Shown: positions 1-6,884 of the stretch, one piece after another
Layout of the letters: each line of letters opens with the position of its first letter
Position numbering within the stretch: position 1 is the stretch's first letter
NCBI RefSeq assembly: GCF_025989125.1
Contig: NZ_JAPDNR010000001.1
Coordinates: forward strand, 7,428,087 to 7,492,086
Length of the DNA: 64,000 nt
DNA from: Chitinophaga nivalis
Lineage (GTDB): Bacteria > Bacteroidota > Bacteroidia > Chitinophagales > Chitinophagaceae
Direction: 5' to 3'
Translations under genes and position numbers: made by a program
Notes under the pieces: model-generated
Told to the model about the DNA's origin: nothing
Seen by the model: only the letters and a program-made list of their open reading frames with translations
The model's database searches: none

Positions 1-422
1 TTCAAAAATGATCGCCGGGCAAAATAGTACCCGAAGCCAAAAAAGGAGTAGATCATAAAGATCCAGAACCCTGAAATGACAAACGATTTGAGTACCAGCG
101 GTGGAATAGCCACCGATGGCGCCAACAAAGGCGAAAGTACATCTCCGATAAAATAAAAAAACAGCAGATAAGACAGAAAGAACAACACCTCCCCAATCAG
201 CAGCCACACAAATTTACGTGGAGATAACAGCTTGAAAAACAAGAAAGAGTTACCGTAAAAGACATAAATCCCCGGCAGTTGGGTCAGTAATATATCCAGC
301 AGATGTATCGACTGTTTCCCCGCACTAACTTTGTTCAGTGTGCCTATCGCCATGTATACTACCCAGGCCACAACGTGTAAACAAACAAATTTATATTTTC
401 TCCATAAGCTAATAAAAGCCAT
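1..422 (-). CDS. N-terminal membrane region of a LytS-type sensor histidine kinase (partial)
   Basis: Reading the minus strand from an ATG at 422 gives an open frame of 140 codons that leaves the window at position 1. It begins MAFISLWRKYKFVCLHVVAW and contains about four hydrophobic segments (near residues 13-27, 40-55, 68-92 and 105-130) separated by short basic turns. This layout is that of the N-terminal membrane part of the short LytS/YehU-like histidine kinases of Bacteroidota; the kinase domain would lie outside the window. The start lies 38 nt downstream of the S41 peptidase stop on the same strand, so co-transcription is possible. No Shine-Dalgarno sequence is visible, which is common in this phylum. 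The membrane nature is seen directly; the kinase assignment is an inference from topology and must be confirmed from the missing part. Confidence 0.6.
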   Translation of the reverse strand, partial: MAFISLWRKYKFVCLHVVAWVVYMAIGTLNKVSAGKQSIHLLDILLTQLPGIYVFYGNSFLFFKLLSPRKFVWLLIGEVLFFLSYLLFFYFIGDVLSPLLAPSVAIPPLVLKSFVISGFWIFMIYSFFGFGYYFARRSFL

Positions 423-460
423 GCTTCGGGTTATTTGGCATATAAGCGAATCTTTTGCGA

Positions 461-1918
461 TTAGAGTCTGGTTCGGCCTGATGGTTTTCTATTTTCTGCT
501 GCAACCTTTATTTTTACAAATTCTACCCAATCTACAACATTATCCGGGATTTTAACATGGGGTTTGATACCAATATTATCAATTGGCTCCTCCGGCAGGC
601 GATTGGTGCGGGAAGTAGGGTATCTTAAAATAAAATAGTTGCAAGGCATATTGGTCGTAGCTACATCTGAATAATCCACAGCTCCCATACTGTTTTTACC
701 ATAAATTGTTACTTTACTGCTTTGCCGGGCTTTCAGCAGAAATATTTCTGCACTGCTGGCGCAGTTTCTATTGATAATGACCGATACCTTCTGAGGGGTG
801 GGCATTATTTCATTCAATACCAGCGTATCGTTTTTCCACAGGTTATACAAACTTCCTTTATGGGCTTTCAATTCTTCCAGTTCCTGTCTGAATACGGCCT
901 TCATACTATCTGAAATATTGGGATAGTCGGTAATGGAATAGTATTCCCGGATATTATCTTCGGTAGCCAATACAGCAGCACCTTTGGTGATAATAGGATT
1001 GGTATAGATGATAGGTAACAGCTTCTCAAAGCAAAGGACAGACCCTCCTGTATTATTCCGGAGGTCAAGAATAAAATTTTTACTTCTCCGGATGATATCC
1101 ATATTATTATCTATCAGGCTGTCGATCAATGGCTTTGCTTCCAACCGGAAGCTGGGCATCACCAACAGACAGGTTTGCTCATCCAACACTTTAAAGGAAG
1201 GGGTATAATACTTCACTTTTGCCGCCGAAACCGGCTGTGTACCTTCCGGATATATTTTATTCAGTATACCCGCGATCCCCACATTCATCATATGATTATT
1301 GAGGGCCAGGGGTGATTGAATGGGTACATGCTCCCGGTTGTAGAGATACAGCATCTCATACGCCCCTCTTTTTTTCCTTACCCGCGCCTTTATCTGCCCT
1401 GGCAGCCATAATACACTATCCGCCTTCAGGATCACACCAATAAACTCATCTTTCTTTACTTTATCACGCATAAAACCGATCTGTACACTCTGGAACTCAT
1501 CGGTCCATATTCCTTCTATGGAATCCAGGGTACCGGGGTCCTGGTTGATGTAGGTTTTAAAATCCGGTGCTGTCATCTCCACTTTTTCAGCACCGGCAAA
1601 AATGGCTCTGATACTGTCCTTATTTAAAGCCCCATTCCTGCTAAAAGTGAGGCTCATATGCTGATCTTTAAAAAAAAGCAGCCAGGAACGGAGTAGCAGA
1701 AAACAGTCCTGCCAGCCGGTAATGGCGGCTACCTGCTGCAGGCTGTCAGTGTACTGGAGAAATCTTTTTTCCTGTTGTGGGGACACTTTATCCTGGTATC
1801 CCACATAGTTTGTTTTGACTTTGGCCACCATATGCCGAAAATTCGCTTCACATCCGCACTGCTGACTATTTCCTTTTATCCACCAGCAACATAACATTAA
1901 TACAATTAGGTACTTCAT
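461..1918 (-). CDS. Secreted S41 family peptidase (C-terminal processing protease-like)
   Basis: A 485-residue protein with an N-terminal hydrophobic export segment (residues 1-19) followed by a Cys-rich stretch. The C-terminal half is an S41 peptidase domain: a strand ending FILDLRNNTGGS at about 282-293 and the nucleophile region NCASSAEIF at about 385-393, where Ser388 aligns with the catalytic Ser of the family. The later segment GKNSMGAVDYSD (about 408-419) resembles the substrate-site loop of the S41 group with G-x-x-T-x-G-x-x-x-Y. There is no obvious PDZ domain. The gene follows the last lanthipeptide precursor by 133 nt on the same strand. A role in leader removal or peptide turnover is conceivable from position only; the S41 family is not an established leader protease for class I lanthipeptides. 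Confidence 0.85.
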   Translation of the reverse strand: MKYLIVLMLCCWWIKGNSQQCGCEANFRHMVAKVKTNYVGYQDKVSPQQEKRFLQYTDSLQQVAAITGWQDCFLLLRSWLLFFKDQHMSLTFSRNGALNKDSIRAIFAGAEKVEMTAPDFKTYINQDPGTLDSIEGIWTDEFQSVQIGFMRDKVKKDEFIGVILKADSVLWLPGQIKARVRKKRGAYEMLYLYNREHVPIQSPLALNNHMMNVGIAGILNKIYPEGTQPVSAAKVKYYTPSFKVLDEQTCLLVMPSFRLEAKPLIDSLIDNNMDIIRRSKNFILDLRNNTGGSVLCFEKLLPIIYTNPIITKGAAVLATEDNIREYYSITDYPNISDSMKAVFRQELEELKAHKGSLYNLWKNDTLVLNEIMPTPQKVSVIINRNCASSAEIFLLKARQSSKVTIYGKNSMGAVDYSDVATTNMPCNYFILRYPTSRTNRLPEEPIDNIGIKPHVKIPDNVVDWVEFVKIKVAAENRKPSGRTRL

Positions 1919-2051
1919 AGATCCATTTTTGGGTTATCGCTTCGTCTAAGATATCTTTTTTCCGGGTATGAAAAAGTTGCTGGCCGGAGAAATTTAGTCA
2001 TACAACAATGGAAAGGTTTCCGGGGGAGCTGATTATTCCTGAAAAGTCACC

Positions 2052-2237
2052 TCAGTATGTTTCTTCACAACGTTTGGTATTACTGACATCACAGGGAGGC
2101 CAGGAAGAGGGGCCTACCTGCGGGTCCAGCAGGCGGCGACCAACAATACTGTTTTTTTCTGCTTTATTCAGTGTTACAATGGCGATCTTGTTAAGTGTTA
2201 TTCTCTTGTTGATCACTCGATCGTTTCTCTTTTTCAT
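2052..2237 (-). CDS. Class I lanthipeptide-type precursor, array copy A
   Basis: A 61-residue peptide beginning MKKRNDRVINKRITLNKIAI. The basic leader with the K-[IL]-x-[LF]-N-[KR] and I-A-I-V-T-L-N segments matches the Bacteroidota GG-type natural-product leader pattern. The expected cleavage region reads SIVGR, so the usual second Gly is Arg. The core holds the array motif GPSSWPPCD plus a second Cys in KRCEETY. I started it at the MKKR Met at 2237 because this position is conserved in all copies; the frame is open ten codons further upstream. Last precursor of the array in transcription order. The upstream spacer (2238-2342) holds a decayed precursor tail. Function as a modified peptide is inferred from leader, core and the nearby LanC. 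Confidence 0.85.
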   Translation of the reverse strand: MKKRNDRVINKRITLNKIAIVTLNKAEKNSIVGRRLLDPQVGPSSWPPCDVSNTKRCEETY

Positions 2238-2342
2238 AAAATGACGAAGGATTAAAAGGGTTATCAATAACGCCGCTGATGGCTGCTTCCAACCTGTTGT
2301 GGTTACTGAAAGGGGTTCGGGGAGCTACTGCAAAACAGCTCA

Positions 2343-2540
2343 CTATTGTACCTCACACCCATTGGTAACTAATGTAGTATTGGAAACAGGATCGCAAGCT
2401 GGTCTGGAGGAGGGCCCTACCTGCGGGTTCAGCAGGTGGCGACCAACAATATGGTTACTTTCCGCTTTACTCAGTGTTACAATCGCTATCCTGTTAAGTG
2501 TTATTTTCCTGCTGATCTCTTGCTCTTTTCGCTTTTTCAT
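2343..2540 (-). CDS. Class I lanthipeptide-type precursor, array copy B
   Basis: A 65-residue peptide starting MKKRKEQEISRKITLNRIAI. The leader ends HIVGR rather than GG. The core contains GPSSRPACD, then a Ser/Thr-rich segment SNTTLVT and a second Cys in NGCEVQ. Compared with copies A, C and D it shares nearly the whole leader and the layout of two Cys separated by a run of hydroxy residues, as expected for a lanthipeptide with two rings. The frame upstream of the chosen ATG stays open and encodes a relic of a different precursor tail (CDETATGWN), so the longer frame is a duplication scar and not an N-terminal extension. Confidence 0.87.
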   Translation of the reverse strand: MKKRKEQEISRKITLNRIAIVTLSKAESNHIVGRHLLNPQVGPSSRPACDPVSNTTLVTNGCEVQ

Positions 2541-2620
2541 AAAATAACGGAGGATTAAAAGGGTTATCAATAGTGCTGTTGATTCCTGATTCCAACCTGT
2601 TGCGGTTTCATCACATCTCA

Positions 2621-2815
2621 CTATTGTACCGCACACTCAATGGAGACCAATGTATTGGAAGATGGATCGCAAAAGGGCCTGGAAGAAGGGCCAACCTCCG
2701 GGTGTAGCAGGCGGCGACCAACAATACTGTTTCTTTCTGCTTCACTCAGTGTTACAATGGCAATCCTGTTAAGTGTTATTTTTTGGCTGATCTCTTGCTC
2801 TTTTCGCTTTTTCAT
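2621..2815 (-). CDS. Class I lanthipeptide-type precursor, array copy C
   Basis: A 64-residue peptide starting MKKRKEQEISQKITLNRIAI, almost identical to copy B in the leader. The putative processing region is SIVGR. The core reads GPSSRPFCDP followed by SSNTLVS and a terminal Cys in IECAVQ, so ring-forming residues are conserved while neighbouring positions vary (A/F/P after Pro). As in copy B, the open frame upstream contains a remnant CDVTAIVWN that matches the C-terminus of the gene at 3135-3308. Same strand and similar spacing (about 80 nt) as its neighbours. Confidence 0.87.
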   Translation of the reverse strand: MKKRKEQEISQKITLNRIAIVTLSEAERNSIVGRRLLHPEVGPSSRPFCDPSSNTLVSIECAVQ

Positions 2816-2892
2816 AAAATAGCGAAGAATTAAAATGGTTATCAATAGCGCTGCTGATTCCTGATTCCAAACGATAGCGGTTACATCACAAC

Positions 2893-3090
2893 TCAATACT
2901 GCATTTCACAACTATAGGTTACCAATGTTTTGGAAGTAATATCACAGGGAGGCCAGGAAGAGGCTTCCTCCTGCGGGTTCAGCCGATAGCAGCCGACAAT
3001 ACTGTTTTTATCTGCTTTACTCAGTGTTACAATGGCTATCCTGTTAAATGTTATTTTCTTGCTGACCACTCGCTCGTTTCGTTTCTTCAT
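2893..3090 (-). CDS. Class I lanthipeptide-type precursor, array copy D
   Basis: A 65-residue peptide starting MKKRNERVVSKKITFNRIAI. Here the leader/core junction reads SIVGC, replacing the second Gly with Cys. The core has ASSWPPCD, then ITSKTLVTY and a C-terminal Cys in SCEMQY, giving three Cys downstream of the conserved leader. It groups with copies A-C (leader MKKR, two-Cys core tail) but its spacer to the upstream gene is only 44 nt. Because the 57-residue gene 3135-3308 immediately upstream is intact, D plus that gene probably preserves the ancestral two-gene unit whose partner has decayed before A, B and C. Confidence 0.86.
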   Translation of the reverse strand: MKKRNERVVSKKITFNRIAIVTLSKADKNSIVGCYRLNPQEEASSWPPCDITSKTLVTYSCEMQY

Positions 3091-3134
3091 AAAATAACGA
3101 AGGGTTAAAGGGTAATAAACAGCGCTGCTGATTC

Positions 3135-3308
3135 TTAATTCCAAACGGTTGCGGTTACATCACACTCCGGACGGGATGACTGGGCCGGCTCAAGCTTATA
3201 CACGACACCACCCTGGATGGTATTCATTTCCTGGACATTCAGCCTGGCAATCGCCAGCTTATTGAGCTTGAGTTTTTTGTCTTTCGACTGCGGTTTGCTC
3301 TTTTTCAT
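3135..3308 (-). CDS. Short class I lanthipeptide-type precursor, array copy E (57 aa)
   Basis: A 57-codon gene. Translation starts MKKSKPQSKDKKLKLNKLAI and continues with ARLNVQEMNTIQGG, a canonical double-Gly leader end. The core is only 23 residues with the motif QSSRPECDVTATVWN at its C-terminus: one Cys, with Ser/Thr on both sides. The tail CDVTATVWN is the sequence found as a relic in the spacers before copies B and C and, more decayed, before A. The start ATG at 3306-3308 sits 19 nt downstream of the copy F stop, so the two are almost certainly co-transcribed. Confidence 0.85.
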   Translation of the reverse strand: MKKSKPQSKDKKLKLNKLAIARLNVQEMNTIQGGVVYKLEPAQSSRPECDVTATVWN

Positions 3309-3327
3309 AGAACATCAATTTTAGTGA

Positions 3328-3540
3328 TTATAAATCAAAAATTGCATTATTTTCATTAGAAAAACGTCCGAAGGTATTGGTCGGGAAAGTCGTATCGCAG
3401 TCTGGCCGGGTTGATTCGGCTTCTACCATCCGCAGGCCACCTTTAATGGTATATAGGTCCTTGATATTAAGTGTTATAATCGTGTTTTTGTTCAGGTGCA
3501 GTTTTTTATTTTTCCATGTACGTTGGGTGATCTTTTTCAC
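3328..3540 (-). CDS. Class I lanthipeptide-type precursor, array copy F, GTG start
   Basis: A 70-residue peptide with the typical leader KKLHLNKNTIITLNIKDLYT ending IKGG. The core contains ESTRPDCDTTFPTNTF and then a longer tail ending NAIFDL; there is one Cys. The family start (M-K-K) aligns with GTG at 3538-3540 followed by AAA AAG; no ATG lies upstream in frame, so GTG is the most likely initiator. Here the conserved second hydroxy residue of the S-[ST]-x-P-x-C motif is Thr, which would allow a methyllanthionine. The gene precedes copy E by 19 nt. Confidence 0.85.
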   Translation of the reverse strand: MKKITQRTWKNKKLHLNKNTIITLNIKDLYTIKGGLRMVEAESTRPDCDTTFPTNTFGRFSNENNAIFDL

Positions 3541-3578
3541 AACTAAGGATTTAGAGGGTGCTTAAAATTTAGTCCTTC

Positions 3579-3780
3579 CTATAAATCTATTTTCCAGCCG
3601 GTTACATCATAAGAGTCGTGGTAGTTGTTTCTCATAGCGGACGGGTTGATTGTTTTTCATTTCCTGCTATGAATTGCACACAGCCTCTTACGGCTTTACT
3701 TTCGTCCATTCTGAGTATGCTAATGGCCATTTTATTGAATGGCAGTTTTCTGCTAACAGATTTTTGGTTTTCTTTTTCAT
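3579..3780 (-). pseudogene. Frameshifted lanthipeptide-type precursor, array copy G
   Basis: From an ATG at 3778-3780 the frame MKKKTKNLLAENCHSIKWPL ends at 3688 without a family core. Shifting frame within the A-rich start (AAAAAGAAAA) restores a family-like sequence: RKLPFNKMAISILRMDESKA, then a segment ending KQSTRP, which is the conserved core motif, before a stop at 3632. A further shift after CGTCC continues as YDVTGWKIDL to a stop at 3579, matching the expected D-V-T tail but without the conserved Cys. So at least two indels separate it from an intact precursor. A sequencing error in the A-run could explain the first but not both. It lies in order between copies H and F. Confidence 0.7.
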
Positions 3781-3827
3781 AAAAAATGAAGGCGATGAAA
3801 ACCTAACCAGTAAAGTACCCGGTATAG

Positions 3828-4013
3828 CTATGGGTTCAGCTCTCCCTCAAAAGAAACAGAAGAAGTGATATCACATTGTGGCCGGGAAGATTGTCTTTCC
3901 ATCACATCTACTCCTCCCAGGATATGCTTCTGCGCAGCTGTATTTAAGCTAATAAGTGTTTTTTTACTGAGTTGCAGTTTTTTATTAACTGACCATCCGG
4001 TTTTCTTTTTCAT
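3828..4013 (-). CDS. Class I lanthipeptide-type precursor, array copy H (first of the array)
   Basis: A 61-residue peptide starting MKKKTGWSVNKKLQLSKKTL, with a leader ending KHILGG, the canonical double-Gly junction. The core has ERQSSRPQCDITSSVSFEG: the conserved S-S-x-P-x-C-D motif followed by further Ser/Thr and no second Cys. It is the first precursor after lanC in the direction of transcription, 318 nt from the lanC stop and behind a terminator, so it should have its own promoter (a weak candidate is listed at 4078-4085). Together with E and F it forms the subfamily with a true GG site and one Cys. Confidence 0.87.
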   Translation of the reverse strand: MKKKTGWSVNKKLQLSKKTLISLNTAAQKHILGGVDVMERQSSRPQCDITSSVSFEGELNP

Positions 4014-4077
4014 AAATATATTTGAAGGTGGTTAAACTTCATGCCGGCTTGCTTTGTATTTCAGCAATCTGATACCA

Positions 4078-4085
4078 TAAAATTA
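4078..4085 (-). promoter_or_regulatory. Weak -7 promoter box candidate for the precursor array
   Basis: On the minus strand TAATTTTA differs by one base from the Bacteroidota -7 consensus TAnnTTTG, with TTTC 20 nt further upstream as a possible -33 element. It would start transcription about 60 nt before the copy H start codon. Position downstream of the lanC terminator makes a promoter here necessary, but the match itself is weak. Confidence 0.3.
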
Positions 4086-4186
4086 TCTGTTAGAAGAGGC
4101 CTGTTGAAATAAATTACACGAAACAAGCCATTAAAGGTACCAAATCAGGAGACCCTTTATCACGACTTCACAGGAAAAGCCGGCAC

Positions 4187-4217
4187 TACCGCGGATTAGC
4201 CTACGGCTACTGCGGTA
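4187..4217. other. Interrupted palindrome upstream of the precursor array
   Basis: TACCGC (4187-4192) pairs with GCGGTA (4212-4217) and, inside it, TAGCC pairs with GGCTA around a 3-nt loop. The element lies between the lanC terminator and the first precursor gene. It could be an operator or an RNA hairpin; it has no U-run of its own. Confidence 0.45.
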
Positions 4218-4265
4218 CAGTATAGGTTAAGCATGACTAAAACAGTACTAGCGACCACTCAGACA

Positions 4266-4301
4266 AGAAGAAAAAAAGTATCCACCGTTAAAAAACGGCG
4301 G
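4266..4301 (-). terminator. Rho-independent terminator of lanC
   Basis: On the minus strand an 8-bp stem CCGCCGTT/AACGGTGG (one G-T pair) with a 4-nt loop spans 4282-4301 and is followed, after ATAC, by seven T. It lies 30 nt after the lanC stop and separates lanC from the precursor array, which allows different expression levels for enzyme and substrates. Confidence 0.75.
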
Positions 4302-4331
4302 ACTGTTAAAATATATAAACCATTAGCCTAT

Positions 4332-5546
4332 TCAAGACAATAAGAAAAAACGGTCCCACTCTTCCCATCCATCATGCACATAATCTGATAATACCAGCGC
4401 AACGCCACAGGCGCCATCCAGTAAACCAAACTGCGGTCTGTAATCTCCACTGTCATACTTCAGAAAACCGCCAATTCCCCGCTCAAAAGAAGTGAGCCTC
4501 AATGTTTCGTGTATCCAGTGTTCATAACTCACCCTAAAAATTTCCATCCCTGTCCACTGGAACCACTTTTTGTAAATATGTGCCAACCCCGCACTCCCAT
4601 GGCAAAAGCCCCCATCCTGAATGATAGCCGCTTTGCGGGAAGTCCGTAAGGTGGTTTGCATGGCCAGCCTGATCGCCAGATCAGACAAGGCATGATCCCG
4701 CAAAACCCTGGCGGCGTGATACAACCCCATCGCTACCACAGCATCCCCATAACACCAACCCAGCGGGGTATCGTAAGACGCGTCAAATGTTTGTCCGTTC
4801 AGTTTTACAATCGCAGGAAACACAGATAATTGCATATCCTCCGTTTTGGAACGAAACGTCAGCAGCAGGTCGGTAGCCCACCGGATTGCTTCCCGGGTGG
4901 CTGGCGGATTGTCTGCCGCTTCATAGTATTTCGAAAGAAATATCATCACAGACACAAGTCCGTGTGCCATTCCACAATTGATATACCTGGTTACCGCGCC
5001 GCTTTCCGGCGCCGGCATATATCGCATCCGGCTCGCGCCATGTCCGGTTATACTGTTCAGGTGCATCGTGATAGCCGTACCAGCTGCGATGAGCTGTTCC
5101 CGCCTCACCTGACCTGCCCGGTAGCGGTCCAGCAAATAGGCAGCCACCCCCAATGCGCCATGCAGATAATCGAGGTTGTCATGATCGATCATCCGGAAAA
5201 AAGCAGGATATACCATGCCATCCCATTGCTGGATGTAAGGATCGTAACGATTATCGGTAAATCCTTTCTCCCGGAAAAAAGAAAACAACGCCGCAATACC
5301 CGTCAGGCCATCACCGTAGGCCAGCGTACTTAACCTGCCTTTCGTTTTTCCCGCTATCTGCGTCATAATACCAGCGGCTTTTTCGCGGTATACTTCCAGC
5401 TTTTCTGTCTGGTACAGATTATAATATAGCAAAGCCAGGCCGCCACTTCCCGACATCAGGGAAACAGACATCTCACCGGCGCTGCGATTAAAAAGATCTT
5501 TTTCAAGCATGGCTACCTTCTGCCCAGCCAATTCAATTGTACTCAT
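4332..5546 (-). CDS. lanC: Lanthionine synthetase C-like cyclase (LanC)
   Basis: A 404-residue LanC-family protein. LanC enzymes are zinc proteins that add Cys thiols to dehydrated Ser/Thr to close lanthionine rings. The zinc ligands are all present: Cys265 in GWCYGDAVV and Cys315-His316 in GFCHGSAGLAH, with the active-site His195 in NCGMAHGL. The repeated glycine-rich turns of the alpha/alpha barrel are visible (SGSGGLAL at 32-39, YGDGLTGIA at 77-85, LHGALGVAAYL at 128-138, LDGACGVALVL near the end). Length is normal for a stand-alone LanC. It is transcribed towards the precursor array and has its own terminator. No LanB dehydratase is encoded within this window, so dehydration must be supplied from elsewhere. 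I see no clear promoter in the 627 nt upstream. Confidence 0.93.
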   Translation of the reverse strand: MSTIELAGQKVAMLEKDLFNRSAGEMSVSLMSGSGGLALLYYNLYQTEKLEVYREKAAGIMTQIAGKTKGRLSTLAYGDGLTGIAALFSFFREKGFTDNRYDPYIQQWDGMVYPAFFRMIDHDNLDYLHGALGVAAYLLDRYRAGQVRREQLIAAGTAITMHLNSITGHGASRMRYMPAPESGAVTRYINCGMAHGLVSVMIFLSKYYEAADNPPATREAIRWATDLLLTFRSKTEDMQLSVFPAIVKLNGQTFDASYDTPLGWCYGDAVVAMGLYHAARVLRDHALSDLAIRLAMQTTLRTSRKAAIIQDGGFCHGSAGLAHIYKKWFQWTGMEIFRVSYEHWIHETLRLTSFERGIGGFLKYDSGDYRPQFGLLDGACGVALVLSDYVHDGWEEWDRFFLLS

Positions 5547-6173
5547 GTTATCAAGCGTTAATTGAATAATGCCACCTTCAGTTTGTCTGCACTATAACAT
5601 CATCACAACCGAAGGAAGGCAAAGACACAGGATTCCGCCAAAGAACCCTGTGTCTGTCACTATCTGCAAAAATAATGAACGCCTTATGGCAGCAAGGGTA
5701 GGTTATGAACTGATTTTTATCAGATTGATTGGCAGCGCTCCACACTGCTGCAAAATGGGTACCGGGATAAAACAATATCTTAGTCCGGGTGCCGGGCATT
5801 ACCATCCCGCACATGGTGACGGTTGGTACAACAGTTCACTATTCTTCTCTTTTGGATTGGCAACTTTTTCTTTCTATAATTTTATCATCACGCATCAATC
5901 GGGTTTTAGGTTTAATAACAGTGTTGCAGTGAAGCCTTTTAACCTGGTGTGACCGTTATAGGGCGCCCCTTCTGCAACACTGCGGCATAAATCGGTTTCA
6001 TCCGGAAGAAACCTTACGTTGATTTGCCGGTATAAACATAGCATGAGTATTACATTTTGAAAAAACCATTACACCAACTTATAATTTCTAGGGACCAAAC
6101 CGGTCGGAAAAGAAACGAACCGGCAAAATCGGTAGATCAAATATCCTACCCACGATCAATATTTTGTTGGATA
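5547..6173. other. 627-bp intergenic region upstream of lanC
   Basis: Both flanking genes point left, so this stretch should hold the lanC promoter. Short frames on both strands have no recognisable domain, no leader-like pattern and no convincing start context. I found no hairpin with a T-run and no consensus TAnnTTTG box close to lanC. It may contain decayed coding sequence, but I cannot identify any. Confidence 0.4.
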
Positions 6174-6779
6174 TCAATAGGTATCAACGCTGATAAGCGC
6201 CGGGGTACCCACTGCATACAGGTCACACAGGGAGTCCAGGTATGCCTGCCGCTCTGCCGCTGTCGTCCGGATAACTGCTGCAAAAAAACGATGCGCCAGA
6301 ATTTCCAGGCCGGTAAAACCAAAAGTATTATCTGCCAATACTTCCATGGCATGAAAAATACCTTTCGCTACATAGTTATCTTCTTCTGAACCTACCGTGT
6401 TCACAATAAACATGGTTTTGCCTGCCAGTAATTTTTCCAATCCGGTTGCGCCATAACGGTAAGCAAAACCATAACTCAATACCCGGTCTACATACCCTTT
6501 GAGTATGCCAGGCATACCAGACCACCATATCGGATGTATCAGCGTAATCGTATCGGCCCAGGTAATATGCGCCTGCTCGGCTGCAATGTCCGGTGGCGTA
6601 ACGCCCGACTTAAAAGCAACGATATCGGCAGCGGAGAGTACCGGCTGGAAATCCAGTGCATAGATATCGCGGATCCGCACTTCATGGCCCGCGGCCTCCG
6701 CTGTGGCTACTACGGTATCCAATATGGCGTGATTAAAACTCGATGGGTTGGGATGACAGTAAATAATTAAGTTCTTCAT
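6174..6779 (-). CDS. NAD(P)H-dependent flavin oxidoreductase (flavodoxin_2 / quinone reductase type)
   Basis: A 201-residue cytosolic flavoprotein of the NQO1/KefF/MdaB group. The start MKNLIIYCHPNPSSFNHAIL carries the FMN/FAD phosphate-binding loop after the first strand. Residues around 80-105 read HPIWWSGMPGILKGYVDRVL, the typical family signature before the active-site segment FAYRYG. The frame is open upstream to 6992, but the start at 6779 is chosen because it gives the canonical first beta strand. It lies 105 nt from a divergent AraC regulator, a common arrangement in which the regulator controls the reductase in response to an electrophile or quinone. Substrate unknown. Confidence 0.9.
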   Translation of the reverse strand: MKNLIIYCHPNPSSFNHAILDTVVATAEAAGHEVRIRDIYALDFQPVLSAADIVAFKSGVTPPDIAAEQAHITWADTITLIHPIWWSGMPGILKGYVDRVLSYGFAYRYGATGLEKLLAGKTMFIVNTVGSEEDNYVAKGIFHAMEVLADNTFGFTGLEILAHRFFAAVIRTTAAERQAYLDSLCDLYAVGTPALISVDTY

Positions 6780-6884
6780 ATCTTTAATTTTTGATGTTGT
6801 AAATGGTTCGTATGTTCCTTCAACAACACAAAATTCCGGTAAGATAAAAGCCCGGCATTGTAAGAAAACGAAGCCCAGGTTATC

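Larger units (their letters stand above)
2052..3134 (-). repeat. Tandem duplication block of precursor copies A-D
   Basis: Four units of about 275-300 bp repeat in the same orientation, each made of a spacer with a decayed precursor tail plus a precursor gene. The spacers share a frame ending ALLIT-x-L-I-L-R-[YH]-F just before the ATG in copies A, B and C, and a stretch matching the 3' end of the gene at 3135-3308. The coding parts are very similar on the nucleotide level, for example the segment encoding NRIAIVTLS. The pattern points to repeated unequal exchange of a two-gene unit followed by decay of the upstream gene. Confidence 0.8.

Noticed and set aside
2008..2822. Three similar plus-strand frames opposite the precursor array
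   Set aside because: They are the antisense of the repeated precursor genes; their similarity to each other comes from the tandem duplication. The minus strand carries the leader and core motifs.
5569..5952. 127-codon plus-strand frame upstream of lanC
   Set aside because: No domain, unusual composition and no supporting start context; it is not conserved with any pattern I know.
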